The notes: a model not told the origin generated them from the letters alone. A DNA stretch of 64,000 bases from CAIZGX01 sp046048875 (GCA_046048875.1 JBJOFG010000014.1:186001-250000); one strand, 5' to 3'. Shown: positions 17,768 through 26,636, counted from the stretch's first letter. A program made the numbers and translations.

Positions 17768-19198
17768 TTTCAAGAGATCTTCTTTCGAATTCGGGCGCTC
17801 GTTTCCGCGCCAAATGAAATCCTCCAATTTGAATTGTGAGGATTTTGTTTTTTGAATACTGTTGTACAAACTATTCGGCTCGTTTTCTAAAGTGACTTTT
17901 TGAATAGATTTATCCATCAATTCAATGCGAATATTCGAACAGTCTGTTCTATTCAAACCGGTCAATTTAGTTCGTTTGTTTTTCTCTTCAGTGGAAAAAT
18001 AGGCGAGCTGTCCATTGCCCATGATATGAACAGTATGAAGATCGTTTTGAATGAACTGACCGCGCAGCGATTTTCCTTTGATTTGATTGAAATAACCAGG
18101 CACAACTTCAGAAGCAAGAAAGCTCTTTTCAGGGACAAAAAGAAAATCGAGCGAATCATTTTTAAAGTGCAGGTTTATTTCGGAACCCGTAAGCTGATTG
18201 TCTTCATTCCACAACACGGGAGCGTAGAACATTCGCATAATTGAATCGCTTTCTGATAGAGAAAGTGAATCGCATTTACCTTGCAAATCTTTGCTGAAAA
18301 GAAGTACGTTGTGGTACGCTTTAATGTCACGATTTTCAGCATTTGTTTTCTTGGCGAAAAGTGTGTCGGCAACAATGAAAAGTGTGTCTTTGTTTTCAAG
18401 TGTTTTTTCAAGAATACTTTTTCCTGTTACCCATGAAATCTCGTTCAATTCTTCGTGTCGACCGTAGTTGCCTCGAATGGTTAAATCAGAATTGTTGTCA
18501 ACTATAATTACATTCTGAAAAGCCTCGCCCCATTTCTCTTTTCCATTGTAAAAAATACTATCTCCAAAAAGCGTTTGATCTTTCGATTTAACACGTGCGT
18601 TTTTTTTGAAGCTGCATGTTTCAGTTTTTGAATTGAAATATCCGTTTTCACATTTTATTTCAAGGTCTTTTCCGGTAATTGTTGTGGGGCCGAAGAAGTA
18701 TGAAATTTCAGTTGTGGTGTTGTACAACATGGTGTCTGAAACAACGGTGTAATCTTTGTTTTTTACGGTAACCTTTCTTCTAAATGTAAAGTTGTTTGAA
18801 GGACTGTGATACCTTCCTGTTTGAGAAACAAGTTCGTTGTTGTTTTTACTTGAAACCACTTTTCCTCCGCCAGTGTATGTGGCAATTTCAGACTTCATGT
18901 TGTAAGACATATTTGGCGCTGTAAGCGTCATTGCCCCATCTGAAAAAACACAGTTTTCGTTGAGCGTAGCGGATTGTGTTGCTTCTGTGAAAAATAATTT
19001 TTTTCCTGAAATGGCATATTCTCCAGGTTTATTCACACGAATATTCCCGAATGCTTGGAAATTTCCGTTGCTGAATTTGTAGGCAGAGTCGCAATAAAAA
19101 TCGGTGCCATCGAAATTCAAATGAACATGTCCGATTAATCGTTGTCCGTTGATTAGATTTTTATTGAATGCAATTTTATCGGCATGCACCAATTGCAC
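17756..19198 (-). CDS. OstA-like (LptA/LptD N-domain superfamily) envelope protein
   Basis: The frame from a GTG codon gives 480 residues of repeated short beta-strands with Asp-Thr and Asn-Gly turns, for example GHVHLNFDGTDFYCDSAYKF, FQAFGNIRVNKPG and YTGGGKVVSSKNN. This is the OstA-like jelly-roll used by LptA, LptC and LptD to carry lipopolysaccharide across the periplasm. Bacteroidota genomes usually carry such an OstA-like protein with a signal peptide. Here the GTG start would omit it, but the frame upstream (19199-19279) encodes one without a standard start codon. The gene follows purA with a tiny gap or overlap and its 3' end overlaps glyA. A role in LPS transport is inferred from the fold only. 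Confidence 0.8.
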   Translation of the reverse strand: MQLVHADKIAFNKNLINGQRLIGHVHLNFDGTDFYCDSAYKFSNGNFQAFGNIRVNKPGEYAISGKKLFFTEATQSATLNENCVFSDGAMTLTAPNMSYNMKSEIATYTGGGKVVSSKNNNELVSQTGRYHSPSNNFTFRRKVTVKNKDYTVVSDTMLYNTTTEISYFFGPTTITGKDLEIKCENGYFNSKTETCSFKKNARVKSKDQTLFGDSIFYNGKEKWGEAFQNVIIVDNNSDLTIRGNYGRHEELNEISWVTGKSILEKTLENKDTLFIVADTLFAKKTNAENRDIKAYHNVLLFSKDLQGKCDSLSLSESDSIMRMFYAPVLWNEDNQLTGSEINLHFKNDSLDFLFVPEKSFLASEVVPGYFNQIKGKSLRGQFIQNDLHTVHIMGNGQLAYFSTEEKNKRTKLTGLNRTDCSNIRIELMDKSIQKVTLENEPNSLYNSIQKTKSSQFKLEDFIWRGNERPNSKEDLLKLRE

Positions 19199-19279
19199 GT
19201 GTTTGGCTTGTCCATTTATCTTCTGCGAAATCAGAAATACGGAAAGCGCAACAAGAACTATTTTAACGGAGTAGCGTAT
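19199..19279 (-). other. In-frame signal-peptide extension of the OstA-like gene, probable ATA start
   Basis: Reading the minus strand upstream of the GTG start, the frame stays open to a TAA at 19295-19297. It encodes RYSVKIVLVALSVFLIS followed by QKINGQ: two basic residues, a hydrophobic core and a short polar end, as in a Sec signal peptide. Between the TAA and the hydrophobic core there is no ATG, GTG or TTG. ATA at 19277-19279, one codon before RYSVK, is the best-placed near-cognate start. Either a rare start codon is used or an ATG has mutated. Confidence 0.6.
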
Positions 19280-19289
19280 CGTTCGAAGT

Positions 19290-20558
19290 TTATCTTACAA
19301 TGGTTTGTTCACGGTCTGGGCCAACAGATACATAGGTAATTGGAATTTCCAATTCCTTTTCAATGAATGCAATGTATTCTGAAAGTTCTTTTGGGAACGA
19401 ATCAATGGTTCTGATTTGCGTAAGATCCGTGTTCCAGCCTTTCAGCGTCGTGTATACCGGTTCAACTTTTCCATCCAACAAATCGTAAGGCATTTCGTCG
19501 GTTTGAACGCCATTGATGTTATAGTGTGTGCAAACATGAATCTCTTCAAAGATGCTTAACACATCTGCTTTCATCATGTACAATTCTGTTATTCCGTTCA
19601 GGCGACAAGCGTATCGAAGTGCGGGAATATCTAACCAACCACATCGACGAGCGCGTCCTGTTGTTGAACCAAATTCATTTCCTTCTTTGCGCATTCTTTC
19701 ACCAACTTCATTTTCTAATTCGGTTGGAAATGGCCCGCTTCCTACACGTGTGCAGTATGCTTTGAAAATTCCAAAAGCAGAACCTATTGAATTGGGTGCC
19801 ACACCTAACCCGGTGCAAGCGCCTGCTGCAACTGTATTGCTTGAAGTTACAAATGGGTAGGAGCCGAAGTCAATATCTAAAAGTGAGCCCTGAGCTCCTT
19901 CTGCTAAAATCTTTTTGTCTTCGCGAATGGCCTTGTGCAAGTAATTCTCGCTATCGATGAACGTCAAGGTTTTCAGCACTTCAATTCCCTTGAACCACGC
20001 TGCTTCCATTTCATCCAAAGTATATTCGAATTGAAAGTGCGATAGCATCTTCTTGTGCTTTTCAACGAGTGTGTTGTATTTCTCTAGGAAGTTTTCAGAT
20101 AGAATATCTCCAATACGCAGACCATTACGCCCGGTTTTGTCCATGTATGTTGGTCCAATTCCTTTTAACGTAGATCCAATTTTGGATTTACCTTTTTCAG
20201 CTTCAGAGGCTGCGTCTAGTAATTTATGAGTAGGAAGAATGAGATGTGCTTTTTTTGAAATCAAAAGACGTGAAGCAACATCTACATTTTTTGCGTTGAG
20301 TTTTTCTATTTCTGTTGCGAAAACAATTGGATCAATAACAACACCGTTTCCAACTACATTGGTCACATGATCATGGAAAATACCGCTTGGAATGGTGTGA
20401 AGAACGTGTTTCGTGCCGTTGAATTCAAGGGTGTGTCCAGCGTTTGGTCCACCTTGAAATCTTGCTACGATATCATATTTCGGAGTTAATACATCTACGA
20501 TTTTCCCTTTTCCTTCATCGCCCCATTGAAGGCCTAACAATACGTCTACTTTGCTCAT
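19290..20558 (-). CDS. purA: Adenylosuccinate synthetase
   Basis: PurA joins IMP and aspartate with GTP hydrolysis, the first step from IMP to AMP. The 422-residue length is normal. The N-terminus carries the GTP-binding QWGDEGKGKIVD with its catalytic Asp and Lys, then ARFQGGPNAGHT with the catalytic His. Further conserved segments are KGIGPTYMDKTGRNGLR, EGAQGSLLDIDFGSYPFVTSSN and TGRARRCGWLD. A TACTTTTG promoter element lies 16 bases upstream. The OstA-like gene follows directly. Confidence 0.97.
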   Translation of the reverse strand: MSKVDVLLGLQWGDEGKGKIVDVLTPKYDIVARFQGGPNAGHTLEFNGTKHVLHTIPSGIFHDHVTNVVGNGVVIDPIVFATEIEKLNAKNVDVASRLLISKKAHLILPTHKLLDAASEAEKGKSKIGSTLKGIGPTYMDKTGRNGLRIGDILSENFLEKYNTLVEKHKKMLSHFQFEYTLDEMEAAWFKGIEVLKTLTFIDSENYLHKAIREDKKILAEGAQGSLLDIDFGSYPFVTSSNTVAAGACTGLGVAPNSIGSAFGIFKAYCTRVGSGPFPTELENEVGERMRKEGNEFGSTTGRARRCGWLDIPALRYACRLNGITELYMMKADVLSIFEEIHVCTHYNINGVQTDEMPYDLLDGKVEPVYTTLKGWNTDLTQIRTIDSFPKELSEYIAFIEKELEIPITYVSVGPDREQTIVR

Positions 20559-20574
20559 TCTGATTTGTAAAGCA

Positions 20575-20582
20575 CAAAAGTA
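20575..20582 (-). promoter_or_regulatory. -7 promoter element of purA
   Basis: TACTTTTG on the minus strand fits TAnnTTTG exactly and lies 16 bases before the purA ATG, in the short gap after the thioredoxin-fold gene. No good -33 TTG is seen at the expected distance. Confidence 0.4.
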
Positions 20583-20587
20583 GTGGG

Positions 20588-21934
20588 TTATTTAAAATAA
20601 GCCTTATTTTCTTCAAGGAAATTTTCCAATTTGCTTCTCATAATGAGTCTGCTAATGACTTTCATGTTCGAATCTAAAGCAATGAGCGTTGGAGTAGATG
20701 GGGAAGGGTAGTGTTTCGCTAAGAAAGGTCTTTTGTCCATTGGAGGTAGAACATTTATCCACGGTTGCTGATGTGTGGAAAGATGATTTTTCCATGGAGC
20801 TTCTTCTTTATCAATGGAAATAGCATATACCTCCAATCCTTGAGCGTGGTATTTTTTGTAAATCTCAGCCAATTGAGGATGGAATTCTTCACAGTGCGAG
20901 CAGTTACTTCTCCAGAACATGATTAGGGTTATCTTATTCTTTTTGCATGTTTCTTCTAAGGAGACCATTTTACCTTCAGCATTCGGGTATTTTATTTCTG
21001 CTGCTTTTTTACCTGGCGTACAATTCTTGAGCGACTCAATCAGGTTCTTTGTGTTAACATTGAATGATGCATTGTCGGAACAACCGTCTGCGTAATTGTT
21101 CAGATAATACGATAACCCCTCTTCATTTTTGTAGTCCAACATTTTATTTAAAATGAAGGAATGTAGGAATTGATTCACAGCTTCATTTTCACCCATTCTA
21201 CCTAAAAGTTCGTCGGTGAATTTCTGGGCATATTCCTTCGGATATCCTTTGTATAGTTGATTGAAATATTGGTTTAATCCGCGAGCAAAGGCGTAATGGA
21301 ATAGTATTGCTTCGTTTTCATAGTCAACATTTCCGAGAAAATGTTTGAAATAGATCGTGCTGTCAAATTGCATGAAGTCATGCGGAAGCCGACGCGTGAA
21401 AAGTTGGCCGAATTCAGTGTAAACCTCAGATTTTGTACCCTTCAGGGAATGGTCTATAACATGGTTGTTAATGACTTTCTGCTTATTCAAGAAAGCGGGA
21501 TGGGTGATTGATTTGTAGCTGTCGTAAGTGAGTTGTTGTTCTGCATAAAGCGTGGCTAAGTCAACATAATCTGATTGTTCTGACGATTGGAACAATGAAA
21601 TAGGTTGTCCATTTAGCTTGGAAAAATCAACCGTCAAATCAATGGTTTTTGGGAGTGTTTTAGGGTTGATGTAGAAATCGGTCCAACACTTTCCGGTTCC
21701 TGAAAATCTGAGGCGGTATTGTCCTGCATGTGATGGAGAAAAAGAAAGGAGAACATTCCCTGTTGCATCAAGTTCAAGATTAGAGAGTATTTGCCACTGA
21801 TCTTTTTCAAAAGCTTCGAGAAATACTTTTTTCGAATTCTGAGCAGGAATATTTTCAACATGAAGTTTCAGATTGGTTTGTGCAAAACCAAGCGAAACTC
21901 CAAGAGCTAGAATAAGGGTAAAAAGTGATTTCAT
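20588..21934 (-). CDS. Secreted TlpA/ResA-like thioredoxin-fold protein
   Basis: The 448-residue protein has a signal peptide (about 1-18, ending LGFAQ). A long N-terminal region (about 20-310) starts with a beta-rich domain resembling those that precede Bacteroidota TlpA-like proteins. The C-terminal thioredoxin/AhpC-TSA domain (about 315-448) has the redox motif CSHC within LIMFWRSNCSHCEEFHP, followed by YAISIDKE and the cis-proline-like STPTLIALD. It is probably a periplasmic or outer-membrane thiol-disulfide reductant or chaperone. The substrate is unknown. It lies beyond the terminator of the lipoprotein cluster and so probably has its own promoter. Confidence 0.85.
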   Translation of the reverse strand: MKSLFTLILALGVSLGFAQTNLKLHVENIPAQNSKKVFLEAFEKDQWQILSNLELDATGNVLLSFSPSHAGQYRLRFSGTGKCWTDFYINPKTLPKTIDLTVDFSKLNGQPISLFQSSEQSDYVDLATLYAEQQLTYDSYKSITHPAFLNKQKVINNHVIDHSLKGTKSEVYTEFGQLFTRRLPHDFMQFDSTIYFKHFLGNVDYENEAILFHYAFARGLNQYFNQLYKGYPKEYAQKFTDELLGRMGENEAVNQFLHSFILNKMLDYKNEEGLSYYLNNYADGCSDNASFNVNTKNLIESLKNCTPGKKAAEIKYPNAEGKMVSLEETCKKNKITLIMFWRSNCSHCEEFHPQLAEIYKKYHAQGLEVYAISIDKEEAPWKNHLSTHQQPWINVLPPMDKRPFLAKHYPSPSTPTLIALDSNMKVISRLIMRSKLENFLEENKAYFK

Positions 21935-21938
21935 AGTG

Positions 21939-21968
21939 AAAAAAAAAGGTCACCGAAGTGACCTTTTT
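21939..21968 (-). terminator. Terminator closing the DUF4476/CsgG/LPP20 cluster
   Basis: On the minus strand AAAAAGGTCAC, loop TTCG, GTGACC is followed by a run of T residues (eight or more). It starts about 15 bases after the stop of the last lipoprotein gene. Confidence 0.9.
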
Positions 21969-21982
21969 GAAGAGGTTTAAGA

Positions 21983-22564
21983 TTATTTACCTTGAGAAAG
22001 TTTCTCCATTTCTTTGTCGAAAGTTTCTTTGAATTTCTCGTAGTTATAGTCTGCTTTTAATTTGTCATTCTTAGACAAACCACTTTGGTAAGCATCAGCG
22101 ATAGTGTTTCCGCTTAACTCAAGAGCAACGTAGCTTACATAAGTTCCGTCAGGACGCTGAGTTAATTTCTCGCAAATTTCGATGCACCCACGAAGCTCTT
22201 GATCAACAACTGTACGAGCCATTTCATTGAAAGACTCTGTAACTTCTTCTTTGTTGTTCACTTCAGTAGAGTTTACATAGTTGTCACCAACAATTTTCAT
22301 TGTAGCGCTGATTGTTTTTCCCATTTCAGACATTGCGTTTGAACGAGCTTTTTTCTTAGCAGTCTCACGATCCATACTCTCACCTGTAGCAGTTGAGCGG
22401 AATGCATCTTTTGTGCTCTTGTACTCAGAACCTGAGCAGTACTCATTGATGATTACTTCTCCTTTTGGATCTGGAGTTTTTACTTCGTCTTTGTTCTTTT
22501 TACAAGAAGGTATAGCAACCATTGTCATTGCAGCAATTGCTAAAAGGGTAAAACGTGTTTTCAT
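21983..22564 (-). CDS. LPP20-like lipoprotein
   Basis: The 193-residue product has a lipoprotein signal ending AIPSC (Cys21) and then a charged linker. The body carries GESMDRETAKKKARSNAMSEMGKTI, the segment by which LPP20-type proteins are recognised (an alternating helix after a short strand), then a long charged helix at the C-terminus. LPP20 was described as an outer-membrane lipoprotein of Helicobacter, and its general function is unclear. It is the last gene of the cluster, 49 bases after the related larger lipoprotein, and a terminator follows. I infer an outer-membrane partner of the CsgG-like protein. Confidence 0.72.
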   Translation of the reverse strand: MKTRFTLLAIAAMTMVAIPSCKKNKDEVKTPDPKGEVIINEYCSGSEYKSTKDAFRSTATGESMDRETAKKKARSNAMSEMGKTISATMKIVGDNYVNSTEVNNKEEVTESFNEMARTVVDQELRGCIEICEKLTQRPDGTYVSYVALELSGNTIADAYQSGLSKNDKLKADYNYEKFKETFDKEMEKLSQGK

Positions 22565-22613
22565 TTTGATGAAGATATTAGTTGAATTGTAGTTTTCAGT
22601 TATTATGCCAAAC

Positions 22614-23996
22614 TTACAAAATAATTTTAATTATTTCGCTAATCAGCGTGGACTCTATGTTTTCGCGTTGTTTTTTGTAGGCTTCCAAGACTGCGTTCTC
22701 GTGTGAAAGTTGAACTCCTTTTACACCGTTTATACTGTATTCGAATATGGCAGAGTTTGTTTTGGTGTCATTTACACTGATTTTCCCGTCAATATATGCA
22801 ACTTTAAATCCTTGAATGTCCTCGCCTGCGCGGGGATTGGTATTGATGAAAACAACATAATCTGCCGCGTTTTCGCTATTGGCAATGCGCATGCCTTTGC
22901 TGATTAATGTATTCTTAGTTATTTCAGCAAGTGTAGTTGTTTTTGTTCCATCAAGTTTGAATTCATTTGAATTGACGTAAAAGCTTGGTGCAAGAATTTC
23001 AATCGGAATTTTTCGCTGATCGGTGGTGATACCTGAAATTAATGCTTTTGCTAAATCGGAATCGAGGTCTTGAGGAACCAAAGCGTCAATGACTAGACTC
23101 AACTCGAGCGAATTATTTTTTGCTTTCAGACTTACATTATCAATGTCGGCAAGAACAATTCCGTCGTTGTCTGTCATGACTGTTTTCGGTTTCATGTAAT
23201 TGTCTCTTTGATAGGAGTATTTTACATTGATTCCTCTAACTCCTTCGCCTTTGTAGGTTATCATAACAGGCACTTGAGCTTTGAACGTATTCGCAGAAGA
23301 CAACACGATGTTTTTCAATGGCGTTTCGAATCGCAAGTCAGCAAGGACAGCGCGAATCTCAGAGAACAATTCATTGTCGATGAAAATGTCATTTCCATTT
23401 TCATCTTTTATCTGATTCACCTCTGTCCAATATGGTTTCAATGCGAAAAGTCCGTGGTAGAATAGATCAATTGCCGAAGGAATGTTTCCTAATTTCTTCG
23501 CTTCTCTTCCTTTCTTTAAAAAATCTAATGCAGAGCGAAGGGTGTTTTCTTTTTTCTGTGCCTTTTTGGTTTGGTAGTCGTATTTATTCAGTTTATAATA
23601 AATCGCATACATTTCCTTGTCTTCCCAAATTCCGGCGACTTCGTAGTCCTCCAATAATTCAGAAGAAGAGGTTGTAACGTTTGAGCTGAAGCTCTCGCTG
23701 AAGGCTTTATTCACCTCCATGGTATTGAAAAAAGTTTGTCCTTCAACCTTAACTGAAATTTCTGTTGCGAGATCATTCAACGCGAGCTTCTTGGCTATGG
23801 CTTGGTAGTCTGCTGGTTGAGTAATTTTTGAACATGTAGCAATGCCTATGTAGTACGAAGAGTTAACAGGACGCGATGAAACCCATTCTGGTTTTGGTTG
23901 TGGAGGCGGAACAACGGTTTTAACCGTGTCTTTGCCTCCACAAGCAGCAAGAAGAACAATTCCTAAAAACAGTATGTATTTATTATGTAGCTTCAT
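22614..23996 (-). CDS. LPP20-domain lipoprotein with C-terminal beta-rich region
   Basis: The 460-residue product has a lipobox LLAAC (Cys19) and a proline-rich linker. An LPP20-type domain (about 35-150) begins PEWVSSRPVNSSYYIGIATC and continues with AIAKKLALNDLATEISVKVEG. A helical segment with a TPR-like look follows (about 150-190), then beta-rich domains at about 225-330 and 340-460. The last resembles the regulatory region found in CsgG-associated lipoproteins. The start overlaps the stop of the CsgG-like gene by one base (TAATG), so the proteins are probably made in fixed ratio. It is likely anchored in the outer membrane facing the periplasm. No enzymatic motif is visible. Confidence 0.75.
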   Translation of the reverse strand: MKLHNKYILFLGIVLLAACGGKDTVKTVVPPPQPKPEWVSSRPVNSSYYIGIATCSKITQPADYQAIAKKLALNDLATEISVKVEGQTFFNTMEVNKAFSESFSSNVTTSSSELLEDYEVAGIWEDKEMYAIYYKLNKYDYQTKKAQKKENTLRSALDFLKKGREAKKLGNIPSAIDLFYHGLFALKPYWTEVNQIKDENGNDIFIDNELFSEIRAVLADLRFETPLKNIVLSSANTFKAQVPVMITYKGEGVRGINVKYSYQRDNYMKPKTVMTDNDGIVLADIDNVSLKAKNNSLELSLVIDALVPQDLDSDLAKALISGITTDQRKIPIEILAPSFYVNSNEFKLDGTKTTTLAEITKNTLISKGMRIANSENAADYVVFINTNPRAGEDIQGFKVAYIDGKISVNDTKTNSAIFEYSINGVKGVQLSHENAVLEAYKKQRENIESTLISEIIKIIL

Positions 23997-25366
23997 TATG
24001 GAACGAGCGTTTGCATTTGAGTTTTTACATTGTCTGCAATCTTTTTGGCGATTTCAATGTAGAGGTCATTGGCCAAATCATTCCCATCACGAACATTTCT
24101 TCTTGCACTTAACATCTCTTTCAAAGTGTTTCGGTCGCGATTGTTTGTATTGACTACATTTCCATTTGCAGGGAAAAGATTGTTGGTGTTCCCTCCGTAA
24201 ATCGCGTAAATTACTTCATCCTTTTTCTTTTCTGTGAAGATGTCATTCTTAATCAATGAAGCTGTTTCAATGGAAGTCATTTTATATTGAATAGAAACAT
24301 TCGATTCAGCGTAGTTGTAATATTCGTCGAATTGAACAGGCTTATATTCGGTGTCATAAAAAGTTTTTCCTTCCGCGTTCACTTTCTTTACTTGGTATGA
24401 TTCGAATCCGTTTCGAGTCACTTTGCGAAGTTGTCCATTTTGAACCGTGTGGTTAAGAACTGTTCCTGTAATAAGTGCTTTTGCGCCTGAAATTTTTCCG
24501 ATTTCAACGGCGTTCGATTCGGAAAAAATTCCGCTCATCTGAATTCGTTGCTCAGCAAGAATATTATTCAAGTTCTCACGATCGATCACGTGTAAAAACG
24601 GGTCATTAATTTGCGTTAATGCGTTCAGTATGTATGCTGTCGCTTTGGTTTCACTTCCTTGCATATTGGTTCCGTTCGTAAAGGGCAAAAGTGCAACGGT
24701 ATACTTTCCTTTTTCGAGGCATTTTCTTTTTAGATCTGCTGATTCTTTGTATCCCAATTTGCGCTCCTCTACTTTAAGAAAATTGTTGTACGCCGCGCGG
24801 TAGTGCTTGGCTTCAAGTTCTGTTACGCCTCTTTGGTAGATTGGCTCTAAGTATGCGATGTCCTTTAACTCCCCGGCGTCTTTGAAATTCGGGTCAAGTC
24901 TTCCAATTTCATTGAATCGGGTTTCAGCATCACTGAATTTGTTGTCTTCAAGCAATTTGGTGCCCTCTTCATAAAGGTCAGTTAAATACGATTTTTTAAC
25001 TTTTTCGAAGTCGCCTAAATAGAATTCGGGAATCTGAAGTTCAACACCAACACCCTTGATTTTAGCCTGATAATCACGCGCGGATATAAACGCATATACG
25101 GCTTCCTTTTTGTTTCCAAAACTACTTTTTTGACTGAATTCACTGAGCATGCTATTTAGAACATTTTGCCCAGTTTTTTTCATGCCAATCTGCGCGTCGA
25201 TGTTTGCGCGTTTTTTCCAAAGAGCAGTGTAGTAACTTTCAGATGCTTCTTTGTTCAGACCTGCAGCTTCCTGCTTTTGGCCCAATTTCGTGTAGTGCTT
25301 GCTGTTTTGACAAGCTTGGGTACTCAGAAGTAATGCAAATGCAAAAAGGTATAGCCAGCTTTTCAT
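23996..25366 (-). CDS. CsgG/HfaB-family lipoprotein with N-terminal TPR-like region
   Basis: The 456-residue product has a lipobox STQAC (Cys19). A helical TPR-like part (about 25-215) contains KLGQKQEAAGLNKEASESYY and similar units. A CsgG-type domain (about 220-400) contains KYTVALLPFTN, FLHVIDRENLNNILAEQ and ISGAKALITGTV. CsgG forms a nonameric outer-membrane pore that secretes curli subunits, whereas many distant homologs lack the transmembrane hairpins and are periplasmic scaffolds. Long polar inserts after residue 310 are where the hairpins would be, and I cannot be sure they span the membrane. The gene starts 2 bases after a DUF4476 gene whose product carries amyloid-like repeats. Confidence 0.82.
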   Translation of the reverse strand: MKSWLYLFAFALLLSTQACQNSKHYTKLGQKQEAAGLNKEASESYYTALWKKRANIDAQIGMKKTGQNVLNSMLSEFSQKSSFGNKKEAVYAFISARDYQAKIKGVGVELQIPEFYLGDFEKVKKSYLTDLYEEGTKLLEDNKFSDAETRFNEIGRLDPNFKDAGELKDIAYLEPIYQRGVTELEAKHYRAAYNNFLKVEERKLGYKESADLKRKCLEKGKYTVALLPFTNGTNMQGSETKATAYILNALTQINDPFLHVIDRENLNNILAEQRIQMSGIFSESNAVEIGKISGAKALITGTVLNHTVQNGQLRKVTRNGFESYQVKKVNAEGKTFYDTEYKPVQFDEYYNYAESNVSIQYKMTSIETASLIKNDIFTEKKKDEVIYAIYGGNTNNLFPANGNVVNTNNRDRNTLKEMLSARRNVRDGNDLANDLYIEIAKKIADNVKTQMQTLVP

Positions 25367-25368
25367 AC

Positions 25369-26562
25369 TTATTTCGTTTCAATGTATTCGTTTAACTCAT
25401 CACTGCTAGAGTCGAAACTAAATCCTTCGCCTACTTGGAAGTAGTTGTTTTTGTCAAAGCAGTAGTCGTAAGCATATTTCGCGAAATCCAGGCGTGTTTC
25501 GTCAAAACCAAAGACCTTCATGATTTCAACAATTTGCTCTGTTGTCAAGCAGTTTGCTTTTGCCACTTGCTTTGCAGTAGATAGGCGAGTTTCATCGAAT
25601 CCTTTTCCAGCAATTGTGTTTTTAGCTTTTTCAAAACTGGCTTGATCCATTGAACGCATGCAGTTTCCGTTTCCCGCAGTTGTCGTGCTTGAAGGTTGAT
25701 CATGAACAGGCTCACTTGGTCTTGTCGAATGAGCAGGAACCGTTGAATTGGTATTCGAAGAAGATGTTGTCGTGCGCGTTGTCGTGGTTGTAGTTGTTCC
25801 GGAAGTTTGAACGTCCATATTTGGGACATTCATATTCATTCCCATGTTCACTCCATCTACGTTGATGTTCATTCCAACATTGCCGCTGCCTGCATTGTTT
25901 GACTCGGTCACATTTACGTTCATACCGAAGTTTACTCCGTCTGCATTGACATTCATTCCAACGTTTCCGCCAGTTGCATTTCCATTTTCATCAACTTCAA
26001 CATTCACACCCATATTCACACCGTCGACATTGATGTTCATTCCAACATTTCCTGAAGTGTTTTGGTTAGAATTGGTTCCTGTAACAGTTGTTGTAGTAGT
26101 TGTTTTGGAGTTACCTGCCGGAACGGTAGTTGTTGTTTGAACAGGATTTGCCGCTGGGGTAGCGGGTGCATCATCGACAACTGCGAAGTCTTTTGCAGCG
26201 GAGTTGGTGCTGTTTGTCGCAGTTGAAGAAGAGATCGGGTTTTCGGTATAGAAACGAAGAACGTACTCTCCTTTTTTGTTTTTCTTAATCTGGTAGGTCA
26301 CCTCCATTCCTGGGTGAAGGGCGAAGTTGTTATTCGAAAAATCTGCAAGCGTTGCATCTTGGAAGTCGACACGCGCCTGGTAAAATTCAGAAGTCAAGTT
26401 TTGCAACTTAACGTTTGCTTGCGGAGTGCTATTCATAGGTTCTCCGTTCAAATACAAGGTGAATTTTTCACCAGCTTCTGAGTAAATCACGGCATTCATT
26501 TGAGCGAAAGCACTCGAAAATGCGAGTATAGTTAAAGCAACGAGGGTAATTTTTTTCATCAT
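25369..26562 (-). CDS. Secreted DUF4476 protein with Asn/Gly/Val repeats
   Basis: The 397-residue product has a signal peptide (about 1-20, ending SSAFA), then a beta-rich N-domain (about 21-110) and a Thr/Ser/Asn-rich linker. Three imperfect repeats of about 28 residues (171-190, 199-218, 227-246) follow, built on GNVGMNINVDGVNMG. A second Thr-rich linker leads to a C-terminal DUF4476 domain (about 300-385) with two similar helical units, each holding a G(K)GFDETRL core. DUF4476 has no known function. The cluster context with a CsgG-like pore protein suggests an exported protein. Either of two adjacent ATG codons could be the start. Confidence 0.82.
   Translation of the reverse strand: MMKKITLVALTILAFSSAFAQMNAVIYSEAGEKFTLYLNGEPMNSTPQANVKLQNLTSEFYQARVDFQDATLADFSNNNFALHPGMEVTYQIKKNKKGEYVLRFYTENPISSSTATNSTNSAAKDFAVVDDAPATPAANPVQTTTTVPAGNSKTTTTTTVTGTNSNQNTSGNVGMNINVDGVNMGVNVEVDENGNATGGNVGMNVNADGVNFGMNVNVTESNNAGSGNVGMNINVDGVNMGMNMNVPNMDVQTSGTTTTTTTRTTTSSSNTNSTVPAHSTRPSEPVHDQPSSTTTAGNGNCMRSMDQASFEKAKNTIAGKGFDETRLSTAKQVAKANCLTTEQIVEIMKVFGFDETRLDFAKYAYDYCFDKNNYFQVGEGFSFDSSSDELNEYIETK
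25825..26052 (-). repeat. Three in-frame repeats of about 28 codons in the DUF4476 gene
   Basis: The repeat units encode GNVGMNINVDGVNMG-type sequence at residues 171, 199 and 227, so the period is 28 codons (84 bases). Copies one and three are closest; copy two has Val, Ala and Phe substitutions. Hydrophobic residues alternate strictly with Asn or Gly. Confidence 0.85.
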
Positions 26563-26636
26563 TTCTGTTGTCTATTAAGGATGTAAATTTAGTTATGAAA
26601 CGACCTGTATAAAAGTTTATGCCAAAAAATAAAGCC

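Noticed and set aside
25844..26140. 98-residue plus-strand frame of repeating TFIPT/FTPS units
   Set aside because: It is the antisense shadow of the repeats in the DUF4476 gene, whose sense frame has a signal peptide and a known domain.
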